Origin: Sphingomonas sp. 67-36
GTDB taxonomy: Bacteria; Pseudomonadota; Alphaproteobacteria; Sphingomonadales; Sphingomonadaceae
DNA length: 56,065 nt
Reading direction: 5' to 3'
NCBI GenBank assembly: GCA_001897375.1
Contig: MKSU01000017.1
Location: forward strand, 201,761 to 257,825
Positions 8,990-16,898 of the stretch are shown here, piece after piece. Made by a program: the position numbers and the translations under genes. The notes below the pieces were generated by a model. It had not been told where the DNA came from, ran no database searches, and was given only the letters and a program-made list of their open reading frames with translations. The stretch's first letter is position 1; each line of letters opens with the position of its first letter.

Positions 8990-10726
8990 TCAGCTCGTCC
9001 GGTTCGTCACCTTGTATTGCCCCTTGTAGAGCGCGCCGTCGTCCACGCCGACTTCGCGCGCGATCAGGTCGTTGGTCATCTTGCTGAGCCGCAGGATCAG
9101 CGCGCGGTTCTTGTCGCGGTTGGCCGGGCTGGCGAGATTGACGATCTCGTCGGGGTCGCGGAGCGTGTCATACAGTTCCAGATCGTTGAGGCGCAGCAGC
9201 ATCTCCCAGCTCGTCGGGATATGATGCTGGTCGGGCGCGAAATAGCGCGCGAACTTGTAGCGGCCGTCGAACGCGCCGCGATACAGCCGGCGCAGCGCGA
9301 TGTCGGGCGCGGGTAGCGGCTTCACATTCTCCACCCCCGGCGGCACGTCCGGCTGGTTCCAGCCATAAGCGACTGCATAGTTGAGCAGTGATCCCTGCCG
9401 GTCGCGCTCGGTGCGTGCATCGGGCTTGAAGGCGGCGGGGGAAAGGTCGTGCCCCTTGAGCTGCGGATGGCGCGTCGTTCGCGTCGCCGCATCGACACCG
9501 GCGAGGCTCAGCACCGTCGGCGCGAGGTCCAGCGTCGTGCCGAGCGCGGCGGTCTGCTGCCCCTTCAGGCCTTGTGGATGCGCGATGACGAACGGAACGC
9601 CGATGTCCTCCTTATAGACCGTGCCCGCCTTCTGGCGCAGGCCGTGCGCGCCGCCGCGCTCGCCATGGTCGGAGGTGTAGATGACGATCGTGTCCTCGAT
9701 CTGCCCGCTTTCCTCCAGCGCGCGCATCACCGTCGCGACGTGGCGGTCGACGTCGAGGATGCAGTTGAAATAATAATTCTGGAAACGCTGCCACGCCGCC
9801 TCGTCGGCATGATCGAGCTTGCCGTAGAACGCCCATGAGGCCGCCCGGATCGCGGCATGGGCGTGGGGCTTGGTGGAAAGATCGTCCGCATAGAAGCTCT
9901 TGGGCAACGGCGCCTTCCAGTCGGTTTCATAGACCGGATGGCCGGGCGCGGGGAACAGGGGCGCGATCAGGTTGGGCCGGGCGCGCGTCTTCTCGCCGTC
10001 GCCGCGCGCGTCGAAGAACATGATGTCGTGCGGGTTGACGAAATTGACCGCCATGAACCACGGCTTGTCGCCGGCCTTGCCCGCGTCGAACGCCTCCAGC
10101 ATGTTGACGGCCTCGGCGGCGGTGGTGCCGTCGTCCATGAAGCCCTGCCACGTCAGGCCGACGCGCTCGCCGTTGAAATTGTAATCGGCGAAGCCGAACG
10201 GCTCGAGCAGGTTGTCGCCGCGCGGATATTCGATCTTGCGCTCCGAGACCTGCGGCAACTCGATATCCGAAAGGTGCCACTTGCCCTTGTAGGCGGTGTA
10301 ATAGCCCGCCTCGCGCAGCATATGGCCGATCGTCGGCAGGTCCTTGCGCAGCTCCGGGAAGGGCTGGCTGTTCGGGTTGAGATAGACGCCGTTCTGCTGC
10401 GTGTGCTGGCCGGTGTACATCACCGCCCGCGACGGGCCGCACGGGTTGGTGTTGATGAGGTAATTGTCGAAGGAGACGCCGCGGCGGCGCACCATGTCCT
10501 GCCCCGGCAGCGGCACCGTCTTCGGCACATCGGCCCAGGAGCGCTGCTGGTCGGTGACGATCAGCAGGATGTTGTAGCGCCCGTCGGTGCGGCGCTCGCG
10601 GCGCGGGCGCCCGGCCGGCGCGGGGGCGGCTTCCGCCGGCTTCGTCATCGATGCGGTCGCGGCGACGGCCGCCGCGCCGCCCGCGCCCGCCAGCAGCGCG
10701 CGGCGGCTGACATTGTTGTTGCCCAT
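8990..10726 (-). CDS. Sulfatase with Tat signal peptide
   Basis: Hydrolyses sulfate esters, 578 aa, exported by the Tat pathway (VSRRALLAGAGGAAAVAA near the N-terminus). Type I sulfatase features are the maturation motif C-x-P-S-R as NPCGPSR (Cys96, the residue oxidised to formylglycine), metal-site residues IVTDQQ and YTSDHG, and GKWHL. The ATG at 10726 was chosen for its GGAGGAGAGG ribosome site and Tat signal; longer frames are arginine-rich noise. It lies 77 bp downstream of the MetE-like gene on the same strand and probably shares its transcript. A sulfated substrate, or a sulfate-ester intermediate outside the cytoplasm, is implied. No maturase is visible in the window. Confidence 0.92.
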   Translation of the reverse strand: MGNNNVSRRALLAGAGGAAAVAATASMTKPAEAAPAPAGRPRRERRTDGRYNILLIVTDQQRSWADVPKTVPLPGQDMVRRRGVSFDNYLINTNPCGPSRAVMYTGQHTQQNGVYLNPNSQPFPELRKDLPTIGHMLREAGYYTAYKGKWHLSDIELPQVSERKIEYPRGDNLLEPFGFADYNFNGERVGLTWQGFMDDGTTAAEAVNMLEAFDAGKAGDKPWFMAVNFVNPHDIMFFDARGDGEKTRARPNLIAPLFPAPGHPVYETDWKAPLPKSFYADDLSTKPHAHAAIRAASWAFYGKLDHADEAAWQRFQNYYFNCILDVDRHVATVMRALEESGQIEDTIVIYTSDHGERGGAHGLRQKAGTVYKEDIGVPFVIAHPQGLKGQQTAALGTTLDLAPTVLSLAGVDAATRTTRHPQLKGHDLSPAAFKPDARTERDRQGSLLNYAVAYGWNQPDVPPGVENVKPLPAPDIALRRLYRGAFDGRYKFARYFAPDQHHIPTSWEMLLRLNDLELYDTLRDPDEIVNLASPANRDKNRALILRLSKMTNDLIAREVGVDDGALYKGQYKVTNRTS

Positions 10727-10803
10727 GAGCCTCTCCTCCATATCCGGCTCCCCGGCCGTCCGCCGGCCGGGGAGGAACCACCTCGTCCGCAATCGCGCGC
10801 GGG

Positions 10804-11853
10804 TCAGCCCGCGCCAAGCTCCTTGCGAACGATCCGCGTGCCCTCGACCATCGCGGCGAGCTTGGCGAAGGCCACCTCGCGCGAATGGTATTTCATGCCG
10901 CAATCGGGCGCGATCCACAGTCGGTCGGCGGATACATGGCGCAGCGCTTCGCGAATGCGCGACGCGACCAGTTCCGCCGGCTCGATCTCATTGTGCGACA
11001 GATCGAGCACGCCGTACATGATGATCTTGTCGGGCAGCTCGGCGAGGATCGACGGGTCCAGCCCCGGCTGCGCCGCCTCGACAGAGATGACGTCGATGCG
11101 CGAGCGGTTCAGCTCGGTCAGGAAGTCATAGGCCTTGGGCTTGGTCACCTGGTTGCCGTGCACCAGCGCATAGCCGAAGCAGATGTGCAGTGCGGTGGTG
11201 CCGGTCACGCCGTCCAGCGCGCGATCGATCGCTGCGAGCGCGTACTCACGCGCGTCGGTCGCCCGCGCTTGCAGATACGGCTCATCGAGCTGCACCACGT
11301 CCACCCCGGCGGCGAAGAGATCCCTGATCTCGGCGTTCACCGCGTCGGCATAGTCCATCGCGAGGTCGGCGTCGGTCTGGTAATAATCGTTCTGCGCCTG
11401 CTTGGTCATCGTGAACGGGCCGGGCAGGGTGAGCTTCACCGGCTTCGACGAATGGCGCTTGAGGAACTCGGCGTCCTGCACCTCGATCCCGCCGATGCGG
11501 CGGATCGGGCCGGCGACGCGCGGCGCGGGGTTGGGCTTGCCGGTGCGGTCCATCGCCACGCCGGGATTGTCGATGTCGATCCCGCTCAGCGCGTTGGCGA
11601 GGCGATTGGAATAGCTCTCGCGCCGCATCTCGCCGTCGCCGACGATGTCGATTCCGGCCAGCTCCTGATCGCGGATGGCGACGAGGGTCGCGGCTTCCTG
11701 CGCGTCGGCCAGCCATGGCTCGGGGATGCGCCACAATTCCTGCGCGCGGGTGCGCGGCGGAAGGCTCGCCTTCAGCCGCTCGCGGTCGATCAGCCAGTCG
11801 GGCTGGGGATAGCTGCCCACGATCGTCGTCGGCAGGAGGATGTCGTTGGCCAT
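10804..11853 (-). CDS. Core-MetE-like methyltransferase (C-terminal methionine synthase domain only)
   Basis: 349 aa corresponding to the catalytic C-terminal domain of cobalamin-independent methionine synthase; the N-terminal half of full MetE is absent. The likely zinc ligands are all present: His and Cys in LHICFGY, Glu in SVEAAQ, and Cys in APDCGMKYH. The folate/substrate region LTLPGPFTMTKQA and QLDEPYLQ are recognisable. Stand-alone core-MetE proteins transfer methyl groups to or from thiols. Here the gene sits in a catabolic operon behind an operator palindrome (11885-11900), so a role in disposing of a methyl group released from the substrate is plausible but unproven. AAGGGG precedes the ATG. 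Confidence 0.85.
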   Translation of the reverse strand: MANDILLPTTIVGSYPQPDWLIDRERLKASLPPRTRAQELWRIPEPWLADAQEAATLVAIRDQELAGIDIVGDGEMRRESYSNRLANALSGIDIDNPGVAMDRTGKPNPAPRVAGPIRRIGGIEVQDAEFLKRHSSKPVKLTLPGPFTMTKQAQNDYYQTDADLAMDYADAVNAEIRDLFAAGVDVVQLDEPYLQARATDAREYALAAIDRALDGVTGTTALHICFGYALVHGNQVTKPKAYDFLTELNRSRIDVISVEAAQPGLDPSILAELPDKIIMYGVLDLSHNEIEPAELVASRIREALRHVSADRLWIAPDCGMKYHSREVAFAKLAAMVEGTRIVRKELGAG

Positions 11854-11884
11854 ATCACCCCTTAAGGAAAGGAGCGAGAAGGAT

Positions 11885-11900
11885 ACTTAGCAATATAAGT
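11885..11900. promoter_or_regulatory. Operator-like palindrome 4 (ACTTA-N6-TAAGT)
   Basis: ACTTAGCAATATAAGT begins 32 bp before the MetE-like start codon. The outer arms ACTTA/TAAGT are a perfect inverted repeat at the same spacing as in the copy at 26589. Confidence 0.65.
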
Positions 11901-11919
11901 GACTGCAAGCGCGGAAGCG

Positions 11920-11949
11920 GCCGGGAGGCGCCGTGCCTCCCGGCTTTTT
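11920..11949 (+). terminator. Terminator hairpin between VOC and MetE-like genes
   Basis: Perfect 9-bp stem GCCGGGAGG / CCTCCCGGC with a 7-base loop and TTTTT on the plus strand. Both flanking genes are on the minus strand, where the T-run would precede the hairpin. So it either ends the VOC transcript inefficiently or blocks plus-strand (antisense) transcription. Confidence 0.7.
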
Positions 11950-11957
11950 CGATGCGG

Positions 11958-12578
11958 TTACTTGGCGGGCGCCAGTTCGGCGACGTCGTTCTGGGCGAGC
12001 GCCTTCTGGACGATCATGCCTTCCTTCTTGATGCCGTCGGCGGTCACCGGATCGTGCGCCACGTCGGCGTCGGTGAACTCCTTGGTCCACGCCGCGAACT
12101 CCAGGCAGACGCCGTCGGGATCGAAGAAATAGACCGAGCGGACGAACACGTCGTCGTGCATGTGATCGGCGGTCTGAGTCTCCGAATTGTCGTGGTTGAG
12201 GATCTTGGTGACCTCGATCCCCTTGGACTTCAGCCGGTCGTAATATTCGTCGAACTTCTCGGCCGGCACGTTGAACGCGATATGGTTCATCGAGCCATGC
12301 GCGGACATGAAATTGCCCAGCGTCGGCAGCGCGGCCGGTGCGGAGATGCCCGGATGCGCTTCCGGCGCGCCGGAGAACCAGAAGAAGGCGAGGCTGTCGC
12401 CATTGCCCATGTCGAAGAAGAAATGCTGCCCGCGATTGCCCGGCAGGTCGATCGTCTTGACCAGCGGCATGCCGAGCACGTCGCGGTAGAATTCAACCGT
12501 CCTGGCCATGTCCTTGCAGACCAGCGCCAGATGGTTGACGCCCTTGAATTCGAACTGGGTGTTGGTGGCCGGCATCAT
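11958..12578 (-). CDS. VOC family protein (glyoxalase / extradiol dioxygenase fold)
   Basis: 206 aa, one full VOC module pair. A metal triad is visible: His in GVNHLALVC, His in SMNHIAFNV, and Glu in VCLEFAAW. The FDPDG stretch before the Glu is typical of the fold. The fold serves ring-cleaving dioxygenases, glyoxalases and epimerases, and the sequence alone does not decide among them. The pathway context (flavin hydroxylase, CMD, SnoaL) favours action on an aromatic or oxidised ring intermediate. Two adjacent ATGs follow AAGAGGAG; the first was used. It is followed by a hairpin at 11920-11949. Confidence 0.82.
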   Translation of the reverse strand: MMPATNTQFEFKGVNHLALVCKDMARTVEFYRDVLGMPLVKTIDLPGNRGQHFFFDMGNGDSLAFFWFSGAPEAHPGISAPAALPTLGNFMSAHGSMNHIAFNVPAEKFDEYYDRLKSKGIEVTKILNHDNSETQTADHMHDDVFVRSVYFFDPDGVCLEFAAWTKEFTDADVAHDPVTADGIKKEGMIVQKALAQNDVAELAPAK

Positions 12579-12713
12579 CCGTCTCCTCTTGTGTCATCGT
12601 CCGGGCCGCGCACCGGCGCGATCCGGGAGAATCTGTCGGGAAGGCTTGGGTCGCCGGTGGGCCGAAACGACTCGCTTCCTTCCCGTTCTGCTTCCGCGAC
12701 CATAGCGCGAATC

Positions 12714-12746
12714 GCGATAATCGTCAAATATATTGACGGTTATCGC
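12714..12746. promoter_or_regulatory. 33-bp near-perfect palindrome (CGTCAA-N5-TTGACG core)
   Basis: Arms GCGATAATCGTCAA and TTGACGGTTATCGC (13 of 14 pairing) surround ATATA. It overlaps the stop codon of the CMD gene (12740-12742) and sits 135 bp upstream of the VOC start. Its AT-rich centre and 6-5-6 layout match TGTCAA-N5-TTGACA at 13882-13898, suggesting a second operator family rather than a terminator. Confidence 0.55.
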
Positions 12747-13381
12747 GACGGTCGCGCGCTGAGGAAGTCGGCGGCGTTGAAGCCCTCCGGCGCGGCGATC
12801 TCGACGATCGGCTCCTCGCGATCGTCATATTCCATGCGCAGCGCGCGGGTGATAACCGCGTGCATGTCGTAAAGGCAGGTGATGTAGGTGAATTCGAAGA
12901 TCTGCTCGTCGTCCCAGAAGGTCTTGAGCTTGTCGAACACCTGCTGCGGCACGCGCCCGCCGGCCTGCGCGAGGCAATCGGCATAGGCGAGCACCGCGCG
13001 CTCCTGATCGTCGAAGCAATCGGCGACCGTCCAATAGGGGATCGCCGCGATCTTCTCGTCGCTGACGCCCAGTCCGCGCAGCGACTTGCAATGCTGCGAG
13101 AAGACGAACTGGCTGCCCTTTACCCAGCCCGCGCGGGTCTGCCCCAGCTCGCGCAGCACCGGTGAGATGCGCCGGCTCGGGTGGCGATAGACCGCGAAGC
13201 CGTCCACCGCGTGCTTGAAGATGTCGGGCGCGAGCGCATAGACCGTCCACCAGTCGCCCGGCGTGCCGGTCGCGGTGCCGGGCTCGCTCACCGGATCGCG
13301 GTCGCCGAACAGGCGGTTGTAATAAGCGAGCACCGTCTCGTCGGTGACCTCGCCGCGTGGCACCTGGCGCAGGACCGGCAT
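12740..13381 (-). CDS. Carboxymuconolactone decarboxylase (CMD) family protein
   Basis: 213 aa, CMD/AhpD-like all-helical protein. The core GWVKGSQFVFSQHCKSLRGLGVSDEKIAAIPYW...FDDQERAVLAYADCLAQAGGRVPQQVFDKL follows the family pattern. The single Cys of SQHCK and the absence of a CxxC pair argue against a peroxiredoxin-reductase (AhpD) role and for a lyase/decarboxylase-like or unknown role. The start at 13381 lies 12 bp after the SnoaL-like stop, so the two genes form one transcript. A palindrome covers its stop codon. Confidence 0.8.
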   Translation of the reverse strand: MPVLRQVPRGEVTDETVLAYYNRLFGDRDPVSEPGTATGTPGDWWTVYALAPDIFKHAVDGFAVYRHPSRRISPVLRELGQTRAGWVKGSQFVFSQHCKSLRGLGVSDEKIAAIPYWTVADCFDDQERAVLAYADCLAQAGGRVPQQVFDKLKTFWDDEQIFEFTYITCLYDMHAVITRALRMEYDDREEPIVEIAAPEGFNAADFLSARPSR

Positions 13382-13393
13382 CGTCTCGTCTCC

Positions 13394-13786
13394 TCAGGCG
13401 TTGGCGAACTTGCGGAATTCGGCGACATGCGCCGAATCGAAATATTCGTCGAGCCGGGTGATGAGGCCATTCTCCACCCGGCAGACGATGCAGCACGGCA
13501 GCCGCACCGCGACGCCGTCATGCGTGCGATTTCCCTGGAGCACATGCTGCTGGACGAAGCCGCCGGGGAAGACGGCGACCTGCCGGTCGGCATAACGGCG
13601 GTTGCTGATCCGCGCGACCATGCCGGACAGCGTCTTCGCGGTGTCTGCGGGGGTGGCGATCACCTCGTCGGTATTGTGCCAGATTTCCGCGTCCGGCGTG
13701 AAGCAGGCCTGCATGGCGGCGATGTCGCCCTGCTCGATCGCGTCGAAGAAGCCCTTGATGAAGGCGCGCATCTCGGTTTCGGACAT
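13394..13786 (-). CDS. SnoaL-like / nuclear transport factor 2 family protein
   Basis: 130 aa, alpha+beta cone fold: MRAFIKGFFDAIEQGDIAAMQACFTPDAEIWHNTDE... then a strand-rich C-terminal half ending GLITRLDEYFDSAHVAEFRKF, a typical NTF2-like ending. Members include small-molecule isomerases, cyclases and dehydratases; the exact reaction is not readable. The ATG at 13786 was chosen for its AGGAGAGAGAGG ribosome site. It is the first gene of a two-gene unit with the CMD protein, and its upstream region carries both operator types. Confidence 0.8.
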   Translation of the reverse strand: MSETEMRAFIKGFFDAIEQGDIAAMQACFTPDAEIWHNTDEVIATPADTAKTLSGMVARISNRRYADRQVAVFPGGFVQQHVLQGNRTHDGVAVRLPCCIVCRVENGLITRLDEYFDSAHVAEFRKFANA

Positions 13787-13860
13787 CCTCTCTCTCCTGT
13801 CGCTTCGATTCACCGGCGCGGCGATGATTGTCGCGTCCCGCCGGTCTATCTGCGCGCAAT

Positions 13861-13876
13861 GCTTAGATAGGTAAGG
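13861..13876. promoter_or_regulatory. Operator-like palindrome 5 (TTAG-N4-GTAA)
   Basis: GCTTAGATAGGTAAGG lies 75 bp before the SnoaL-like start. One arm is degenerate. Confidence 0.5.
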
Positions 13877-13881
13877 ATGAC

Positions 13882-13898
13882 TGTCAACGGGTTTGACA
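13882..13898. promoter_or_regulatory. Inverted repeat TGTCAA-N5-TTGACA
   Basis: Perfect 6-bp arms with a 5-bp spacer (CGGGT), in the same layout as the core of the palindrome at 12714-12746. It lies upstream of the SnoaL-like gene, next to palindrome 5. The right arm could also serve as a -35 box on the plus strand. Confidence 0.5.
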
Positions 13899-13930
13899 AT
13901 CCGTCCGGTCGGCGGTGATCGACGCGCGAC

Positions 13931-13976
13931 AAAAAAACGGCGTGGCGACCCGGCAATGGGGTCGCGACACGCCGCC
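13931..13976 (-). terminator. Second of two tandem terminators after TonB receptor 2
   Basis: On the minus strand, CGGCGTGTCGCGACCC pairs with GGGTCGCCACGCCG around a short loop and is followed by seven T. It lies downstream of the receptor gene and would shield the SnoaL promoter region. Confidence 0.85.
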
Positions 13977-13981
13977 GCAGG

Positions 13982-14012
13982 AAAACGCCCCCTCCCGGTT
14001 CGGGAGAGGGCG
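13982..14012 (-). terminator. First of two tandem terminators after TonB receptor 2
   Basis: On the minus strand, CGCCCTCTCCCG and CGGGAGGGGGCG form a 12-bp stem (one G-T pair) followed by TTTT, starting 6 bp after the receptor stop codon. Confidence 0.8.
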
Positions 14013-14018
14013 GGGGGA

Positions 14019-16310
14019 TCAGAACTTCACGCCGGCCTCGACCGCGATGTTGCGCGGCGGATCGATGAACATGATCGCGCGGGTCGTGTTGGTGATCGGG
14101 AACGGCAGGCGGAAGGCGCTGCCGGTGGTCAGCTCGTTGGTCAGGTTCTTGCCGATCAGCGCGATGTGCCAGCGATCGTCCTGCGGGCCGAACTGGACGC
14201 GCAGGTCGAGCTTCGCGAAGCCCTTCTGATAGCCGTAGGTCGGGCTCTGATCGTCGGAATCGTAATAGCCCGAGCGGCCGCCGATCACTGCCGTGCCGTC
14301 CAGCTTGTAGTCGCTGATGTCCGCCCGGCCGTGAACCGAGACGTTGCCCGTGAACTTCGAGGTATAGGGCGGACGATAGCCGGCGAGATTGTTGTTCAGG
14401 AAGCTGTTGGGCTTCGTCGGGTCGGTGACGGTCGTGTCGCACACGCTGGTCGGCTGGATCGCAAGGCACGCCGCGCCCGGATAATTGTCGTACTTGATAT
14501 CCTGATAGGCCGCCGATGCGGTGATATCGAAATATTTGCTCGGCGCGATGCGAAGCGAGCCTTCCACGCCTTTCGACGAGGCGGCCGCCGCGTTCTTGGT
14601 GATATAGGTCAGCGCGTTGGGGTCATAGCCCGACGTCTGCAGGTTGGTGAACTTGGTGTCGTAGATCGACACGTTGAACGTCGCGCGGCCATCCCACAGC
14701 GTGGACTTGAAGCCGGCCTCCCAGTTGCGCGACCGCTCCGGCTTGTAGATGAAGGTCGCATCCTTGGTGCCGACGGTGTTCGACACGAAGCCGCCCGATT
14801 TCGAGCCGCGACCATAGACCGCATAGATCATGAAGTTGCGCGACACGTCATATTGCACGGTGATCGACGGATCGGCGAGGCCCTCGCTGATCGATCCGCT
14901 CGCCGAGGTCGAAGGCTTGTACACCCCGCCGGCGAGCAGCACCGGGCCGTAGAAGTCGCCCTGCTTATGCGTGTTGGTGTAACGCAGGCTGCCGATCAGG
15001 CGCAGGCCCGCGGTCGGCCGCACCGTCGCCTGCGCGAAGGCGGACAGGGTGCGCGCCTGCTGCGAGAAATACGTCTGGTTCATCGAGTAGAGACCGGACG
15101 GGAAATAGGCGCTGATCGGGAAGTCGTATCCAAGATACGGGTCCACGTGATAGCGCGACGTATCGTAATAAGCGCCGACGACATATTCCAGCGTCCCGCC
15201 GGTGGGCGAGAGCAGGCGCACTTCCTGCGAGAATTGTTTGAAGTTTTCCGGGTACTTATTGTAAACCGAATTTTCCACGATCGCGCCGCTTGGCGCCTGC
15301 TGATCGAAATAGTTCGTCACCTGCCCGTCGAACCACGAATAGCCGGTGATCGAGGTCAGCGTATGCGTGCCGACCTTGAGGTTCGCGGTGACCGAGCCGA
15401 GGATCGAGCGGTTGGTATAGCCCTCCTGACCGAGCGGCGTGTTGACCGCGTAGCGGGTCAGCTTCGGCTGCTGCGCGGTATTGACCGGGCTGGATACGCC
15501 GAGGCCGCCGACGCGCTCGTAATTCGACATCTCCAGCTTGGCGGACAGGTCGAAATTGTCGCTCGGCTGCCACAAGGCGCTGATGCGGAACAGCTGCAGC
15601 TTGTTCTCCGGATCCTCATGCCCGGTGGCGAGGTTCTTGATATAGCCGTCCTGATCCTGGATGCGGGTCGCGACGCGCAGCGAGAGCGTGTCGGTGACCG
15701 GGCCGGAGACATAGCCGGTCAGGTCGTAGCCCTTGAGATCGAAATTATAGGTGCCGGTGACAGCGCCCTCGAACGTCTGGGTCGGGCCGGCGCTGACCAC
15801 GCTGATCGCGCCCGCCGGGGTGTTCTTGCCGTACAGCGCGCCCTGCGGCCCGCGCATCACCTCGACGCGCGCGACGTCGAAGAACGGGTTGAGCGCCTGG
15901 CGCATCTTGCCGGCATAGACGCCGTCCATATAGACGCTGACCGCCTGGTCGAACGAGAAGTTCTGGGGCGGCGAGCCGAAGCCGCGGATGTAGATCGTGT
16001 CGTTGCCGTTGGTCTGTTGCACGAACATGTTCGGCACGTAATTCTGCACCGCCTTGAAATCGGCGGCGGAGAAATCGGCGACCTTCTGCCCGCTGACGAC
16101 CTCCATCGAGATCGGCACGTCCTGCAGCCGCTGCTCGCGCTTCTGCGCGGTGACGACGATATCGCCGCCGGCGCTCTCGCTGCTCTGGGGGGCGGCGGCG
16201 GGGGTCGAATCGGGGGCGGATTGCGCGGCGGCGGGGGAAGCCGCTCCCAGCGCGACGACGAGCGGCGTTGCGGCAATTCCAATCAACAGACGGTTGAAAC
16301 TACGGGACAT
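14019..16310 (-). CDS. TonB-dependent receptor (cluster receptor 2)
   Basis: Outer-membrane receptor, 763 aa. The signal peptide ends SPAAAQ. A TonB-box-like GGDIVVTAQKREQRLQDVPISMEVV leads into the plug domain, followed by RVEVMRGPQGALYGKNTPAGAISVV and a barrel ending VEAGVKF. The TAQKR...QDVP pattern is common in sphingomonad receptors for aromatic and terpenoid substrates (family knowledge). The ATG at 16310 was chosen for AAGGGGG just upstream; the longer frame crosses the operator at 16362. It is divergent from the second DUF3237 gene. Confidence 0.93.
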   Translation of the reverse strand: MSRSFNRLLIGIAATPLVVALGAASPAAAQSAPDSTPAAAPQSSESAGGDIVVTAQKREQRLQDVPISMEVVSGQKVADFSAADFKAVQNYVPNMFVQQTNGNDTIYIRGFGSPPQNFSFDQAVSVYMDGVYAGKMRQALNPFFDVARVEVMRGPQGALYGKNTPAGAISVVSAGPTQTFEGAVTGTYNFDLKGYDLTGYVSGPVTDTLSLRVATRIQDQDGYIKNLATGHEDPENKLQLFRISALWQPSDNFDLSAKLEMSNYERVGGLGVSSPVNTAQQPKLTRYAVNTPLGQEGYTNRSILGSVTANLKVGTHTLTSITGYSWFDGQVTNYFDQQAPSGAIVENSVYNKYPENFKQFSQEVRLLSPTGGTLEYVVGAYYDTSRYHVDPYLGYDFPISAYFPSGLYSMNQTYFSQQARTLSAFAQATVRPTAGLRLIGSLRYTNTHKQGDFYGPVLLAGGVYKPSTSASGSISEGLADPSITVQYDVSRNFMIYAVYGRGSKSGGFVSNTVGTKDATFIYKPERSRNWEAGFKSTLWDGRATFNVSIYDTKFTNLQTSGYDPNALTYITKNAAAASSKGVEGSLRIAPSKYFDITASAAYQDIKYDNYPGAACLAIQPTSVCDTTVTDPTKPNSFLNNNLAGYRPPYTSKFTGNVSVHGRADISDYKLDGTAVIGGRSGYYDSDDQSPTYGYQKGFAKLDLRVQFGPQDDRWHIALIGKNLTNELTTGSAFRLPFPITNTTRAIMFIDPPRNIAVEAGVKF

Positions 16311-16361
16311 ATTCCCCCTTCTCCTCCAGGCGGCGCACCGTTGCGCCTTGTTTTCAATTAA

Positions 16362-16377
16362 ACTTAGACTACTAACC
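16362..16377. promoter_or_regulatory. Operator-like palindrome 6 (TTAG-N4-CTAA)
   Basis: ACTTAGACTACTAACC lies in the 93-bp divergent region between TonB receptor 2 (start 16310) and DUF3237 copy 2 (start 16404). The core half-sites are perfect, so it could control both. Confidence 0.65.
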
Positions 16378-16403
16378 ATAGCTAGTCCAGCAGGAGAATG
16401 GCG

Positions 16404-16898
16404 ATGATTGCGGAGGCGGAACGGGTGCTTAGGGATCATCTCTGCACGGTCGATTTCCATGTCGGGGGCGGGATCATCCCGATCGGCGCGACGCCGTTCT
16501 GCGACCGGCGGATCGGCTATATCACCGGTGGAAAATTCGACGGCCCGCGCCTCAGCGGAGAGGTGCTGCCGGGTGGCGGCAACTGGTCGGTCGGCGGACG
16601 GCTCGACGAGACCTCATCGGTCGGCACGCTCGACGCGCGGGCGATCCTGCGCACGCATGACGGCGCGATGATCTACATGAACTATTTCGGGCGCAGCGTG
16701 ATCCCGGACGACGTGCGGCGCGAGTTCGCCGATCCCGCGCTTGCCTCGCAGGTGGAGCGGTCGCGCTATTATCTGCGCATCGCCGCCGTGTTCGAAACGG
16801 CGAGCGTCGATCATGCGTGGCTCAACGGCACGCTGGTGGTTGGCGTGGGCGAGCGCACCGATCTCGGGGCGCGGCATCGGCTCTACGCGGTGCGCTGA
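16404..16898 (+). CDS. DUF3237 domain protein (copy 2)
   Basis: 164 aa, same family as the protein at 4691: GKFDGPRLSGEVLPGGGNWSVGG...GTLDARAILRTHDGAMIYMNYFGR and YYLRIAAVFETASVDHAWLNGTLVVGVG. No signal peptide. Function is unassigned. Two in-frame ATGs exist: 16398 sits one base after AGGAG, while 16404 has 7-base spacing and is preferred. It is divergent from TonB receptor 2 and overlaps the 3' end of the convergent hydrolase gene by 16 bases. Confidence 0.83.
   Translation: MIAEAERVLRDHLCTVDFHVGGGIIPIGATPFCDRRIGYITGGKFDGPRLSGEVLPGGGNWSVGGRLDETSSVGTLDARAILRTHDGAMIYMNYFGRSVIPDDVRREFADPALASQVERSRYYLRIAAVFETASVDHAWLNGTLVVGVGERTDLGARHRLYAVR

Noticed and set aside
10804-11853. Calling the MetE-like gene a methionine biosynthesis gene
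   Set aside because: It lacks the N-terminal half of MetE and no SAM or cobalamin riboswitch is visible upstream; its promoter carries the catabolic palindrome instead.
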